A stretch of 64,000 nucleotides of DNA, taken from assembly GCA_019638235.1 (NCBI GenBank), contig JAHBUE010000001.1, positions 248,001 to 312,000 on the forward strand, written 5' to 3'. This DNA is from Cyclobacteriaceae bacterium. GTDB lineage: Bacteria > Bacteroidota > Bacteroidia > Cytophagales > Cyclobacteriaceae. Every line of letters begins with the position of its first letter. The first letter of the stretch is position 1. The translations under genes were made by a program, and so were the position numbers. This document shows, in pieces, positions 8,240 through 19,100 of the stretch. The notes below the pieces were generated by a model. It was not told where the DNA came from and did not search any database. It worked only from the letters and a program-made list of their open reading frames with translations.

Positions 8240-10148
8240 TAATTTTAACCGTGTACTTCTTTTTAAGCTCGTCAATCCACTTTTTCTCTAAGTAAGCCTG
8301 ATAATCGGCTATTACCGAGGCCCTGGCCTCCTCAAACGTCATCGGCCCTGGGGGTACGTGTTTTAAAATCCGCACAAGGTAATACATTCCGTTGTTTTCT
8401 GCGGTGTGTAAGCCCTCCGTCCGGGCGATTTTAGCCAATACAGGCCGGTCATTCGCCTGAAAAAGGCCGGTTTCATGCCTCGCTTTACGCGATTTTATGA
8501 TTTCGTCAATAGCGGCCGTATCGGAAGCAGCAATTGCCTGCCTGATTTGCTCCAACGGCTCCGGTGAAGAGGTCGAAAACAGGTCGGCAGCTATGCGCTC
8601 TCCGGCCATGTATTTACCGGCATTGTCTTCATAGTAGGTACGCTGCCCAACGGAATCTTCGCTGGCTTTATTCCAAACTTCCCGCTCCATGATGTCGAAC
8701 AACAAAATACCTTCGTAGTATTCGCGCAACAGAAATTCATAATCGGGGTTAGAGCGTACCAACTGTTCTTCATAAGCCTGGTTGATTACCGACTCAACAA
8801 ACGTGGTATATACTTGCTCCGCATACTGTTGAGGTGAATTTTGCGATGTCTGTTGCTGTCGGTTAACGTATTCAACAAAACGTTTTGCCGACACCGCCCC
8901 CGATTTAAGATTGAAAATAGTTTCGTTGCCCGGCCATTCGGTTAACGTCCATTTTCCTTTTGTAAGCGAGGTGTCGGCCCGTGCAAACACTTTTGCTTTC
9001 ACTTCTGCATTTTCTTTAAATGCCATTTCCTTTTTCAGTCTTTCCAGTAACGCTTTGCGCGAAACCTGCACGCGCTCATCGCGCTGCACACGCCCTTTTA
9101 ATGAAGCCGATAATTCTTCAAAAGTTGGCAATGGTATTTTTCTTTCTAACCGCACTATGTGCCAACCGAAAGCGGTTTTAAACGGGTCGGAAATTTCTCC
9201 AGGAGTTTGCAATGAAAATGCCACAGCATCAAATTCTGGCGCTGCTGCCATAGCGCCCACACCAAACGGACGTAAACGGCCACCGTTATTTTTCGAGTTT
9301 CCATCATCCGAATACTGGCTGCATAACTCTTCCCACGAAAGACCACCCTTTACCTGGTCATAAATTTCAAAAATCAAATCGCGCGATTTGTTTTCATCCC
9401 GGTCAGCACCGGTGCGAATCATAATGTGCGAAACCTCTACTTCGCCACGCGCTGGCTTGCGGTCTTCTATTTTTAACAGGTGATACCCGAAACGGGTACG
9501 CACCGGCCCGACTACATCGCCCGGCTTGCCCGAATACGCTGCCGATTCAAACGGATACACCATTTGCATAGCAGTGAAATAGCCCAGGCTACCCCTGTTG
9601 GTTCGTGCCGAAGGGTCTTCTGAAAGGCTGGCCGCCAACGTGCCGAAATCTTCACCTTTCAATATGCGCTCTTTAATTTCTATAACACGATTAAAAGCCT
9701 TCAACGTGTCTTCCGGTAACGCATCGGGCGCGGCATTAATCAGGATGTGCGATGCCTTCACTTCTTCTTTAAGCCGGTTGTACGTCATGCGCACAAGGCT
9801 GTCTAACATTTTGCCTTCCGGCAGGTAAGGTCTTCTTAGTTCTTCTTTGTAAGAATTAAACTCTTTCAAAAAGGTTTCGGTGTTGTCGTATCCGCGTGTG
9901 CGTGCCTCCTCTACCTTGAGTTTAAAATTCACAAACAGGTTTAAGTATTCATCAATTTTAGCGCGCGAATAATTTTCGGGCTGGTGTTGATGATTTTTGT
10001 TGTAGAGATACACAAATTCATCTACCGGCACGGTGCGGTTGTTTACTGAAAACAAAATCTGTTGTTTTGGAGATTTGCTCTTCTTCTGCGCAAGCGCAGG
10101 CAGCAATACAAAAATTGAAAGAATGGTTACAACACTTCTCACTACCAT
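8193..10148 (-). CDS. periplasmic peptidyl-prolyl isomerase with tandem parvulin domains
   Basis: This 651-residue exported protein has the signal peptide MVVRSVVTILSIFVLLPALAQ. After a helical N-terminal part come two parvulin (PpiC) domains. The first runs from VKASHILINAAPDALP to FGYHLLKIEDR, the second from VEVSHIMIRTGA to FGWHIVRLE. A long C-terminal region of about 280 residues contains a third, weaker isomerase-like or SurA-like segment ending in MYYLVRILKHVPPGPMTFEEA. ATG 10148 is chosen over the ORF beginning at 10211 because it starts the signal peptide and lies 17 bases after the previous stop. It is probably an outer-membrane-protein folding factor and the first of three foldase genes. 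Confidence 0.88.
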   Translation of the reverse strand: MVVRSVVTILSIFVLLPALAQKKSKSPKQQILFSVNNRTVPVDEFVYLYNKNHQHQPENYSRAKIDEYLNLFVNFKLKVEEARTRGYDNTETFLKEFNSYKEELRRPYLPEGKMLDSLVRMTYNRLKEEVKASHILINAAPDALPEDTLKAFNRVIEIKERILKGEDFGTLAASLSEDPSARTNRGSLGYFTAMQMVYPFESAAYSGKPGDVVGPVRTRFGYHLLKIEDRKPARGEVEVSHIMIRTGADRDENKSRDLIFEIYDQVKGGLSWEELCSQYSDDGNSKNNGGRLRPFGVGAMAAAPEFDAVAFSLQTPGEISDPFKTAFGWHIVRLERKIPLPTFEELSASLKGRVQRDERVQVSRKALLERLKKEMAFKENAEVKAKVFARADTSLTKGKWTLTEWPGNETIFNLKSGAVSAKRFVEYVNRQQQTSQNSPQQYAEQVYTTFVESVINQAYEEQLVRSNPDYEFLLREYYEGILLFDIMEREVWNKASEDSVGQRTYYEDNAGKYMAGERIAADLFSTSSPEPLEQIRQAIAASDTAAIDEIIKSRKARHETGLFQANDRPVLAKIARTEGLHTAENNGMYYLVRILKHVPPGPMTFEEARASVIADYQAYLEKKWIDELKKKYTVKINEKGKQHIYKKLVRS

Positions 10149-10164
10149 AACAAACACTTCAGTA

Positions 10165-10587
10165 TTAATTGAATTGAACTTTCTTGGATAAACGACAGGT
10201 GTTCTTTCCATCGGCCTGTTCGTACTCTATCTTGTCCATAATTGATTTTACCAGCCTGATGCCCAACCCGCCCTTTCTTTTTTCGTGGATGATGTTGTCA
10301 AGGTCGGGTTCGTGAAAACGGTTTATATCGAATACAGTGCCATCATCAACAATTTCAAACACTACTAACGATTCGGATTTGTTCATTAAAATATAAAGTT
10401 CAAACAGATCATCAGCCTTGCATTGATGCGCATGAATCATCAGGTTTGAACACATCTCATCAATGGCCAACACTACCTCGCTAATGTCAATATCGGAAAC
10501 ACCGTGCTCCACCAACGATGTACGCACAAAATCGCGCACACCTTTCAGGTTCTCAATACTGCATCCAACTTTATACCTGTACTTCAT
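10165..10587 (-). CDS. RsbW/anti-sigma-factor-type serine kinase (HATPase_c_2)
   Basis: This 140-residue protein is a stand-alone GHKL ATPase domain of the anti-sigma regulatory class. The N box EVVLAIDEMCSNLMIHAH, the ATP-lid start VDDGTVFD and the GGLGIRLVKSIMDKIEY stretch are present. Such proteins phosphorylate a STAS antagonist and sequester a target when the antagonist is phosphorylated. The STAS gene lies directly upstream; its TGA overlaps this ATG as TGATG, so the two are translationally coupled. A GTG one codon earlier is possible. No sigma factor is adjacent, so the sequestered target is unknown. Confidence 0.9.
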   Translation of the reverse strand: MKYRYKVGCSIENLKGVRDFVRTSLVEHGVSDIDISEVVLAIDEMCSNLMIHAHQCKADDLFELYILMNKSESLVVFEIVDDGTVFDINRFHEPDLDNIIHEKRKGGLGIRLVKSIMDKIEYEQADGKNTCRLSKKVQFN

Positions 10588-10922
10588 CACACCTTTTGCT
10601 TAGCCTCATCCTTTGTTTTCACAATGGTGAGCAATTCACTCAGCCCCAATATCTCAAACGTATTCAGCACCTTATCGTTCATGCCAAACAATACCATTTT
10701 TATGCTTTTGTCGCTAAATTCTTCAATGTACGACATGAAAACACCCAGCCCTGCCGATGAAATATACTCTAAGGTGCTGCAATCAATCAGGATTTTGGTA
10801 AAGCCCTCACCCACGCTTTTTGCGATAGTTAAATCCAACTCAATAGATGAGCTGGCATCTATTTCACCAATAGGGATGATGATGTCGGTTCCGTCTTCCT
10901 GAATTCTTTTAATCTGAACCAT
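10587..10922 (-). CDS. STAS-domain anti-sigma-factor antagonist
   Basis: This 111-residue single STAS domain is the SpoIIAA/RsbV type. The phospho-acceptor region is LEYISSAGLGVFMSYI, with the conserved serine pair before AGLG, and the N-terminal strand IIIPIGEIDASSSIEL is typical. In known systems the unphosphorylated form binds the anti-sigma kinase and frees the target, and a PP2C phosphatase removes the phosphate. Both partners are encoded on either side: the kinase downstream with overlapping stop/start, the SpoIIE phosphatase 50 bases upstream. The start is ATG 10922. Confidence 0.92.
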   Translation of the reverse strand: MVQIKRIQEDGTDIIIPIGEIDASSSIELDLTIAKSVGEGFTKILIDCSTLEYISSAGLGVFMSYIEEFSDKSIKMVLFGMNDKVLNTFEILGLSELLTIVKTKDEAKQKV

Positions 10923-10972
10923 GTGTTTAACGTTTTAAATTCTTTTTAGTTTCTTTTTGCATGATGCGCGCG

Positions 10973-13033
10973 TTACCTGAACTTCACAATCATGGTAGTA
11001 TAGTCATCATTAATATTTTCTGTTCCTGTAAATTCATATAAGCGATTGATGAGGTGCTCCTGTATGTCACGAGCCGAACGGTCTTTCACTTCCAGCATGG
11101 CATCCAGCAACCGGTCATAACCGTATTCATCGCCTTTCGTATTTTTTGCTTCGGTAATACCATCGGTGTACAGCACCATAACATCGTTTGGCTGATAGGC
11201 AAACGAATAGGCTTCAATAAATTTATCGTACGTGTTATTGCGCACCATGCCCAACGCCACGCCTTTGTCTTTAAGATACCGCGCTGTTTTATCGAATGCC
11301 GAGTAATACAACAGCGGGCAGTGCCCTGCGCGGGAGTAGTTCACTTTTTTCTCCTGCGTATTAATCATGAAAAACGTGGCCGATATAAATGAGCCGCGCC
11401 CAAGGCAATTAGCTAACGCACGGTTCGTCCGAATCATAAATTCTTCGGGAGGAAGGCAACTTTGCGCAAGGCTGTGAAAAATCCCTTTCATCTGCGACAT
11501 GTGAAAGGCAGCCGTAGTACCCTTACCGGATACATCCGCAACAATCAACGCTGACTGCGTATCGCTGATGCGCAGGGTGTCGTAATAATCGCCACCCACT
11601 TCATCGGCAGACTCAGAAAAAGCGGCCAGTTCAAAATCTTCGTGCTCACTCAACACCTGTGGCAGCAAACTCTTTTGAACGGTTTTGGCAATCTTCAATT
11701 CTTCTTTGTAGCGTTCGCTTTGCAGCGCCTCCTCCAGCAAACGAAAGTTTTCAATTGAAATACCTGCCTGGTTGGCAAACGCAGAAACGATTTTGGTCAT
11801 TTCGCGGTTAAACCCATCGGCTAATTCTTTCAGCAAGGCAAGCGTGCCAATGTCTTTGCCTTTTACATAAATGGGAAAAGCAAGAATAGAACGAAAGCGC
11901 GAGCCGCGTAGCGAAGCAAGGTGTTTTGAAAGGCCTTTGGTTTTATCTTGACTCTGATCGAGTACACCCGTTACATGCTCTTTGCGGAAATGCTCTATGA
12001 TTTCATTTGCTTCTTTTTCGGAAATGTGAGAAGTAAACAAGCGGTGATCGTGATCGTTGTCTTTAATCTCTAACCAGCCGGCATCTGCAAACACAGTACT
12101 CATCGATGTTTCCAGCAAAATGTTATACACACTTTCCTCGTTCTGTTCTGTTTGAACAGACTGGCTGATGCGCTGAAAGTTTACCACTTCTTCCAGCTTC
12201 TGTTCAAATACAGACGTGGTGGGTAAATTGAAAAGTATTACTAAAAATGAAAAGACGCTGTATATCGTAACAAAAATGAACAGCGATTGAAACAAAATGT
12301 GTGTTCGGTGGTCAACAAACCCTGTGCCTTCGCCAAAAGCGGCAATGGCCTGCGAGTTTGTTGTGTAGAATAAATACATCACATAAAAAATGGCAAGCAG
12401 CAGCAGTAACAGACTGGTTAATTTTTGCCGGAAGTTCAGGTAGGCCACCCATTTCATATTAGCCGACAAAACCAATCCGGTAACGATTAAAATGCCCATC
12501 AGTATGTTGTATATCCAGTCGGCATCTGGTAATTCCAAACTGTTGTACACTAAGGCAACCAGCAACCCGGCTTCAAAGAAATTCCACAACCGCAACAACC
12601 ATTTCGATTTCTGATACAGGATAAGCCGCTTCCATACGATGAAGGAAGCCATCAAAAACCCGGAAATCAGCCCAAGGCTAATGATGTACGTTGCCTCAAC
12701 ATAAATGAGCAGGTTGGTAAGCTTAGAAGTGCCCGGCAGGTAATCTATTAATCGTAACAACAGGGAAATAACCGTAATCACCAAACCGGTAGCGAACACG
12801 CGCCACAGTAAATCAACAAAGTTGAATTGCTCTTCGCGGTCGAGGCGAAATTTGTAGAAATAATAAAGTGAAACCAAGAAGAGGTTAAACAGCACGCCCG
12901 GCAGCCACACGGGCAAACCCGGTTCGATATTGCTACGCACGCTGAACACAATCAATAAGTCGGTAAACAGCAAGGACACCCAGGTAATACCTGCCACAAG
13001 AAAAAGCAACCTTGGTAAAGCTTTTGTACGCAT
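10973..13033 (-). CDS. membrane-bound SpoIIE/PP2C serine phosphatase with GAF domain
   Basis: This 686-residue protein has about eight hydrophobic helices in residues 8-270, a GAF-like domain around 285-440 (from FQRISQSVQTEQNEESV to QAGISIENFRLLEEAL), and a SpoIIE-type PP2C domain to the end. Phosphatase motifs seen are DEVGGDYYD, VADVSGKGTTAA, AGHCPLLYY, LYTDGITEAKN and the closing NDDYTTMIVKF, which supply the metal-binding aspartates. It should dephosphorylate the STAS protein encoded next to it, in response to a membrane or GAF-sensed signal. It is the first gene of the partner-switching/foldase run. A terminator for the giant upstream gene lies just before it, and no perfect promoter box is visible in the 111-base gap. 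Confidence 0.92.
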   Translation of the reverse strand: MRTKALPRLLFLVAGITWVSLLFTDLLIVFSVRSNIEPGLPVWLPGVLFNLFLVSLYYFYKFRLDREEQFNFVDLLWRVFATGLVITVISLLLRLIDYLPGTSKLTNLLIYVEATYIISLGLISGFLMASFIVWKRLILYQKSKWLLRLWNFFEAGLLVALVYNSLELPDADWIYNILMGILIVTGLVLSANMKWVAYLNFRQKLTSLLLLLLAIFYVMYLFYTTNSQAIAAFGEGTGFVDHRTHILFQSLFIFVTIYSVFSFLVILFNLPTTSVFEQKLEEVVNFQRISQSVQTEQNEESVYNILLETSMSTVFADAGWLEIKDNDHDHRLFTSHISEKEANEIIEHFRKEHVTGVLDQSQDKTKGLSKHLASLRGSRFRSILAFPIYVKGKDIGTLALLKELADGFNREMTKIVSAFANQAGISIENFRLLEEALQSERYKEELKIAKTVQKSLLPQVLSEHEDFELAAFSESADEVGGDYYDTLRISDTQSALIVADVSGKGTTAAFHMSQMKGIFHSLAQSCLPPEEFMIRTNRALANCLGRGSFISATFFMINTQEKKVNYSRAGHCPLLYYSAFDKTARYLKDKGVALGMVRNNTYDKFIEAYSFAYQPNDVMVLYTDGITEAKNTKGDEYGYDRLLDAMLEVKDRSARDIQEHLINRLYEFTGTENINDDYTTMIVKFR

Positions 13034-13054
13034 GAATTTGAGCGACCCTATTGT

Positions 13055-13086
13055 AAAAAAGATGCCAATCAGGCTATGATTGGCAT
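13055..13086 (-). terminator. rho-independent terminator of the giant surface-protein gene
   Basis: A perfect 10-base stem (13062-13071 with 13077-13086, loop GGCTA on the plus strand) is followed on the minus strand by C and then six T residues (13055-13060). It lies 59 bases past the stop of the 3111-residue gene and 22 bases before the phosphatase ATG, and therefore separates the two transcription units. Confidence 0.75.
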
Positions 13087-13144
13087 TGCAAGTATAGGCA
13101 AAAATGAGGACTTAGGGTTATTGGTTAACAGTCAGCCCCGAATT

Positions 13145-16100
13145 TCAATTACCGGCCCTGTTCAGGACTATGAGTCGCTTAGTCAGGTATAAAGTTGCTC
13201 CTGCCTTAACGATATACACACCATCGGCAATGGGGTTTTCAAAAACCAGCCGGTGGCTTACAAAGCCGGTTCCGTCAACCCGCATGATAAGCCGGTGGGT
13301 TTCTTTACCTAACTGGTCATAAATCACAACCGGTATTTCCTCAACTCCTTTTAATCCATTGATCTCTATGGTTACCTCACTTCCGTTTGTCGGGTTGGGA
13401 TACACATTCAGGAATGCCATAGAAGGGCCGTCATAGTTAACGTGTATTACGTTTGAATATGTAAACGATCCGTCAAAATCTGTTTGCTTTAACCTGTAAT
13501 ACGATGTTCCATAGATTGGGCTTGTATCTTTAAGCGTGTACTTGCTCCTTTGATTCGTTGTTCCTTTTCCGTTAACCGTTCCGACAGCCGTAAACACTTC
13601 GCCTGTTGCCGAGCGTTCAACCGTAAAGTAATCGTTATTCAACTCAGAGGCGGTTTCCCAGAAAAGATCAACGCCATCCTGCACAACCTGTGCCCAAAAT
13701 TTATCCAACTCAACCGGAAGCGGTGAGTTCGCATCCAATGAAGCGAGCGTAAACGGGCTAAATGAAGTAACGTTGGTTACGGTTACCGTACCTGAAATAT
13801 TATCACCCGATTGAGAGAAGCCGCCACCTCCAGGAGGTAAATCCCATAGCGCACCATCCCAGCGTGCTACACGAAGATTGGCTACGTTGCCAATGTCGGG
13901 AGGTATGTAGCTGTCTGTATTATAAGAAAGTGTAAGGTTGGCTGCAGCAGACCCACTTCGGTTTACAAGCCAGTATTCGAAGTTACTTACCGTAGCCACA
14001 TTGGCTGAGTTAAAAGTCGTGTTGGGATATCCGTCTGTTGTCGGGCTATTGCCCACGTACTCTACCGTCCAGGTGTCACTCCCGGTTGTATTGGTTATAG
14101 AAGCCGGGCGGTACCTGTCTGGCACTATCTTTCCGATGGGGAAAGTAACATTACCGGAAGCGGCTATCGCTTTTGTTACAGCTCCTGATATGTAGCTGTT
14201 GGGCGAGCCACCATTAATGGAGCCCGATAAAGGCAATGTGAGCGAGTGCGCAGAAGGAACAATCAAATGACCATTCGTTAAAGTAAGGTTGCCGTTTACA
14301 GTGGTTGTGCCTGAACCCGCCAGGGTCAGGTCGGAGCCAGCTTTTGAAACCGTCAATGAATTGAATGAAGTAGTCCCATTGATGTTTTGCGCAGTGGCTC
14401 CGTTAAAAATAACTGTTCCCGTTCCTGCCGTGAACGTACCATTGTTCGTCCAGTCGCCTGCAATGGTTATGTTCCTGTTGCTGGCATTGTTTAAGGTAAC
14501 GCCAGCCGGAACGGTCAGGCTTCCGTTCAGGATAAGATCGGTATTCGTCATGGTTACCGTGCCCGATGAACCCGAAAATACACTCAGGTTATTGTACGTA
14601 CTTCGGGGGTTCATGGTCATGGGGGCAACGTATTCAATAGTGCCGCCTGCCGATGAAACAAATGCCGCATAATTACCTGCAGGGAATGTATTGGTAGCCG
14701 TGCGGAGGGTTCCTGTTCCACTGATGATGCCCAGGTTATGGGCGGAAGTAGTGCCTATTACCAGCGTACCGTTGATAACCGAAGTAAAGGCCACACGCGC
14801 ATTGGTGGTCATGTTAATCCGTGCCCCTGGAAGGATATAAACAGGAACACCTGTTGGCGGGCTGCCTACAGCGGCACCAAATCCAGAGGGATTTGTAGTC
14901 CAGCTATCCACACTATTCCAGGCACCACCCACCCCAGAATCGCTTACACTTGCATCCGAAAGTCGGCTATACACAGGAATGATTGGATTCGGTAAGGTAT
15001 TAACCGTGCCAACTGTGTAATGGAATGTATTGCCGGCTGTAGGAAGATTTATGTTCAGCAGGTTTGCAAACGTCATGGTGGTAGTTGTAGCTGTGCCCCC
15101 ATGTGTACCTGAATTTGTAATCCAGCCGGTAGGGTTTGATACATCCAAAAGACCCGCCACCAGTGTACCACCGGTTCCGCTCAACAGGCTGGGGGCATAC
15201 GAATAAACGTGCGAACCCGTATTGGTGTAGTCCAGCGAACTTCCCCGGGTTGCAATCCAGTAGTAATTCAATATCTGCTCAGTGCTCCCTACATTGTAGG
15301 TGGGGTGTCGCTGCGCAATGGGCACTATAGTAAGAGGCCCCGCGCCCAGGGCATTCACGTCTAAAGTAAAAGCAATCGGTATGTAGCTGTTCCCGGTTCC
15401 CAGTGGATATGTAAACGAAGTGCTGCCCACAGGCCAGTTCCGCACCACCCCTAAATCGCTGGCTACACCATGTGTGCGAACAAATGAAGTACTTCCTGCC
15501 CCGGCAACCGAAGCTGCCGATGAAAATGTAAGTTGATTGGATCCGATGCTTAAGTACCGGTTTGTTGTTGCAAAATTCAGTATGCCATTAATGGTCATGT
15601 CGCCAACCACCGTAACATTTTTTGAGGCAGCGCCTGCGCCTAAGGTAAGATTTGTAAACGAGCCATTAGCACTGGTGATCGTATGCGTTGTGGCGCTTCC
15701 TGTAAGCACTATAAATCCGGTTCCCACCTGACTGCTGTTGTTCACAATGTTTCCATTGACGTTAAGCGTTCCTGGGGTGGAAAGAATACCGCTTAGTATG
15801 TTAAGGTCTGTGATGGAGGTGGTTCCGCTTAGTGTTGCTGTGCCGGAAGGTTTATTTATAGTAATATTATTAAAGTTGCTATTGGCTGTAAGCGCCCCGG
15901 CCTGCGCCCCTGAACCGTTGAACGTAGTGGTGTTATTATTTCCATTATAGGCTCCTGTTCCTAAAATGGTTAAGTCGCCTCCTATGGTAACATCAAGTGA
16001 ATTGGTATTTAAAACACTGGTTGTATTGATGGTTAACGTACCCCTGACGGTAAGCGGATTGGATTCCATGTTTACAGTTTGGGCATGGCCGGCATCTCCA

Positions 16101-19100
16101 AGTATTGTTATGTTTCCTATGGCAGGGCTAATACTGAAATCCAGCGTTTGTGCGCCTAATGCATTCGCGCCCACTTCAATGGTAGCAGTAGCAGCCACAT
16201 TGCTCGCAGAGGGGTTCAGGTATAAGTCGGGGAAAGCGGTTCCGTTGGTGGGTCTTACAACAGTCAGGGTGCTTGCGCCTGTCATCGTAAAGCTACTTCC
16301 AATGTTATTTTCTATCTCGAAAACGCCTCTTGTATTATCTGATAAACGTCCGCCAACCGTAACCGTTCCTCCGCTTTGATTATACACCAATGAGCCCGCA
16401 AGTGAAGTGGTGGCCCGCCTGACGGAACCATTAACATAAAGAGAGCCTGAAGAAACTGTAATAGTGGGTGTACCAGCAGAAGCATACTCAATGTCGTTAT
16501 TGGAATTGCTGCCATTACCTATATTCAGCGTTCCGCCTGCCACTTCAATAGCCCCGCTTAAAAACAAGTCGCTGTTGTTATTGTTCACATCGCTAATGGT
16601 TACTGTTCCAGCTTCTACCCGTAGTTTCGCTGTTGAGGGGATGGTGTATGGATTGTTATTGGCGTTGGTCAAAACAATAGACGTGCTTGGCCGGTTGTAA
16701 TTAAAGGTTCCATTCTCCAGGGTAAGCCAGTTGTTAGAAGGGGTTGTTACGGTACCCCCCATGTCGAATGTAACGGTAGGGGCTTGCGAAGTACCTTTAT
16801 TGATTGTCACCAGATTAAGTTCGGCATCGCCCGCATTGGCGCCTGTCAGGCTGGTGTTACTGTCCCCGCTAAAAATGAGGTTGGCAACCCTGTTTCCTGT
16901 ACCGTTGAGGTTCAGTGTGCCATCGTTAATAATAGACCCGAGGATTCTGATTGTATGGGCTGCAGCCGTGCCTGTCGTATTTACTGTCATAAAGGCTCCA
17001 TTGCTGACTGATATATTTCCGTTCACGATGAGCGTAGTAGCGTTGGCTGGGCCATTATTGGCTAAAGCAAGCCGTCCGCTTAGTACATTTATATCCCCCT
17101 GCACCTCGATTGTGCGCGTGGCAGTAGCGGTTATATTCGTACTTGCTTGCCCTGTGCCAACCCCGCTTACTATTAAGTCATTATAAATGGTAAGAACGGG
17201 TACAGTGGGTAACACAATGGTTTGCCCGGTGTTTGGGCTAATCCTTAAATTATTATAGTTGGCCAGGTTAAGTGACTGGGGCGCAGGGCCAGTAGCTGGA
17301 ATGGTATAGCCAGGGCCATAATACTCAACCGTCCCCCCTCCCGCTGCTATAAAATCAGTAAAGTCACCCGCAGGAAAAGAATTAGTGCTTCTGCGCAACG
17401 TTCCGGTTCCGGAAGTATTCACTCCAAAATTCAACCCCGTTGCATTTGCACAATCGAGCGTGGAGCCTGCTGCAATAAACAAGCTGCCGCAGGCCTGGTT
17501 GTTCACGTTGTTCGTTACCGTATGGTTATGAGAGGCTCCATCGCCAATCACCACAGGACAGGTGGCACACGGAGCCGATGCTGCATTTGCACCTGTATGC
17601 TTTAATACAGGGTCGGTGCTCCAGGTAGCAGGTGCACTCCAGTTACCGGATGCTTTGCTGTAATACACCAAAACTGTTCCGAAAGCAACATCATTTCCGG
17701 CAGTATATTCGCCATCCAGCAACGAAGTTCCCAGCGACCAGCCAGCTGTATTGAAATTGGGTATGGTGGTCAATCCTCCACCCGCAGTAGCATTGTAAAC
17801 CGGGCCGTATGCCCAGGTAAATGTGGCCGGATCATAACGGGCAGGCCGGTAGCTGACTGATGCTGCATCGCGGGTAGCATTGGCATACGTATAAGATTTG
17901 TGCTCTACATTGGTAATGCCCGAAAAACCGGTGCTCGTTACCCGCCAGTAATACTGTACACTCTGGCCGGTGGTCGTTACATTAATATGCGCCCCGGTAA
18001 CAGGTTTTACTGTGATGGTGCCTGCGGTTGTCGCAGTTACATTGATGGTGGCCGGAGTGTAAGTCGTAGCGGCTGTACCTACAGGAAAAAGAAGATCAAC
18101 AGCAGATGTTGCCTGCCGTGTCAACCCGCCATCGTTTCTTAAACCATTTGTTCGTATTCTCCTTGTACCGCTGAAAGCCACACCGGTAGTTCCATTGGAA
18201 AAAATACCGCCAAGAACTGTTAAACGATGAGAACCGATAAACAAAGTTGAATTGCCACCTAACAACCGCAGGTTGCCTGTAATGGTCATATTACCGGCTG
18301 TTGAAATGGTGTTGTTGGTGTTAATATGCAGGTTGCCAAAAGTGCCGTTGCTGCCCTCAATAGTTGATGCACCAGCGTTATTGTAAACTATCGCGCCTGC
18401 TCCGGTATGGGTAGCATTATTGGTCAGGGTTCCGGTAACCGTTACTGTTTTGCCGCCATCATCCAGCGTACCGGAAGTAAGTGTTAGCACTCCTATATTT
18501 CCTGCAGTTGGAATGGCGTTACTTCCAGCAAGGGTAAGCACACCGCTTGCTTTATTGACAACTACTGTTGCATTGGCAAGAGTACTGATCGTTCCGCTGC
18601 TTGTCCAGGTTTGCGGACCTGTACCGTTAAAGGTTATCGTATTGGTGCCGGATGTAAGCGTAGTCGCGTTGTTTATCGTAAGGTTACCACCTACGGTTAA
18701 ATTGTTACTGTTACAATTCAGGGTAGGGTTATTGCCACCTGTTATTATTGTTAAATCACCAAGAATTGTCAGTGGTTGAACTGCCCGCGCAAAAGTTGTT
18801 CCGTCATTAAAACTCATCGGATTCAAAATCACAGCAGAGTTCCCTGTTGCCCCGGTCTTGGAGATATTCAGATTATAAAATGGGGCGGTGGAGGTAATTG
18901 TAAAATTGGTGTTCGAAGCAGGTAGTATGGCATTAATGGTTCCGCCTGTTACCTGTATATTAGAAGGAGATGCAAAAATCAAAATACCTCCATTATTACT
19001 TGTTCCGCTGCTTGTTGGGTTGGCAACGTTAATGGTACCGTTGCTCATCGCAAAAGTGCATTCAGCATAAGGAAGAGCAAAGCGGGGGTATTGATCTACT

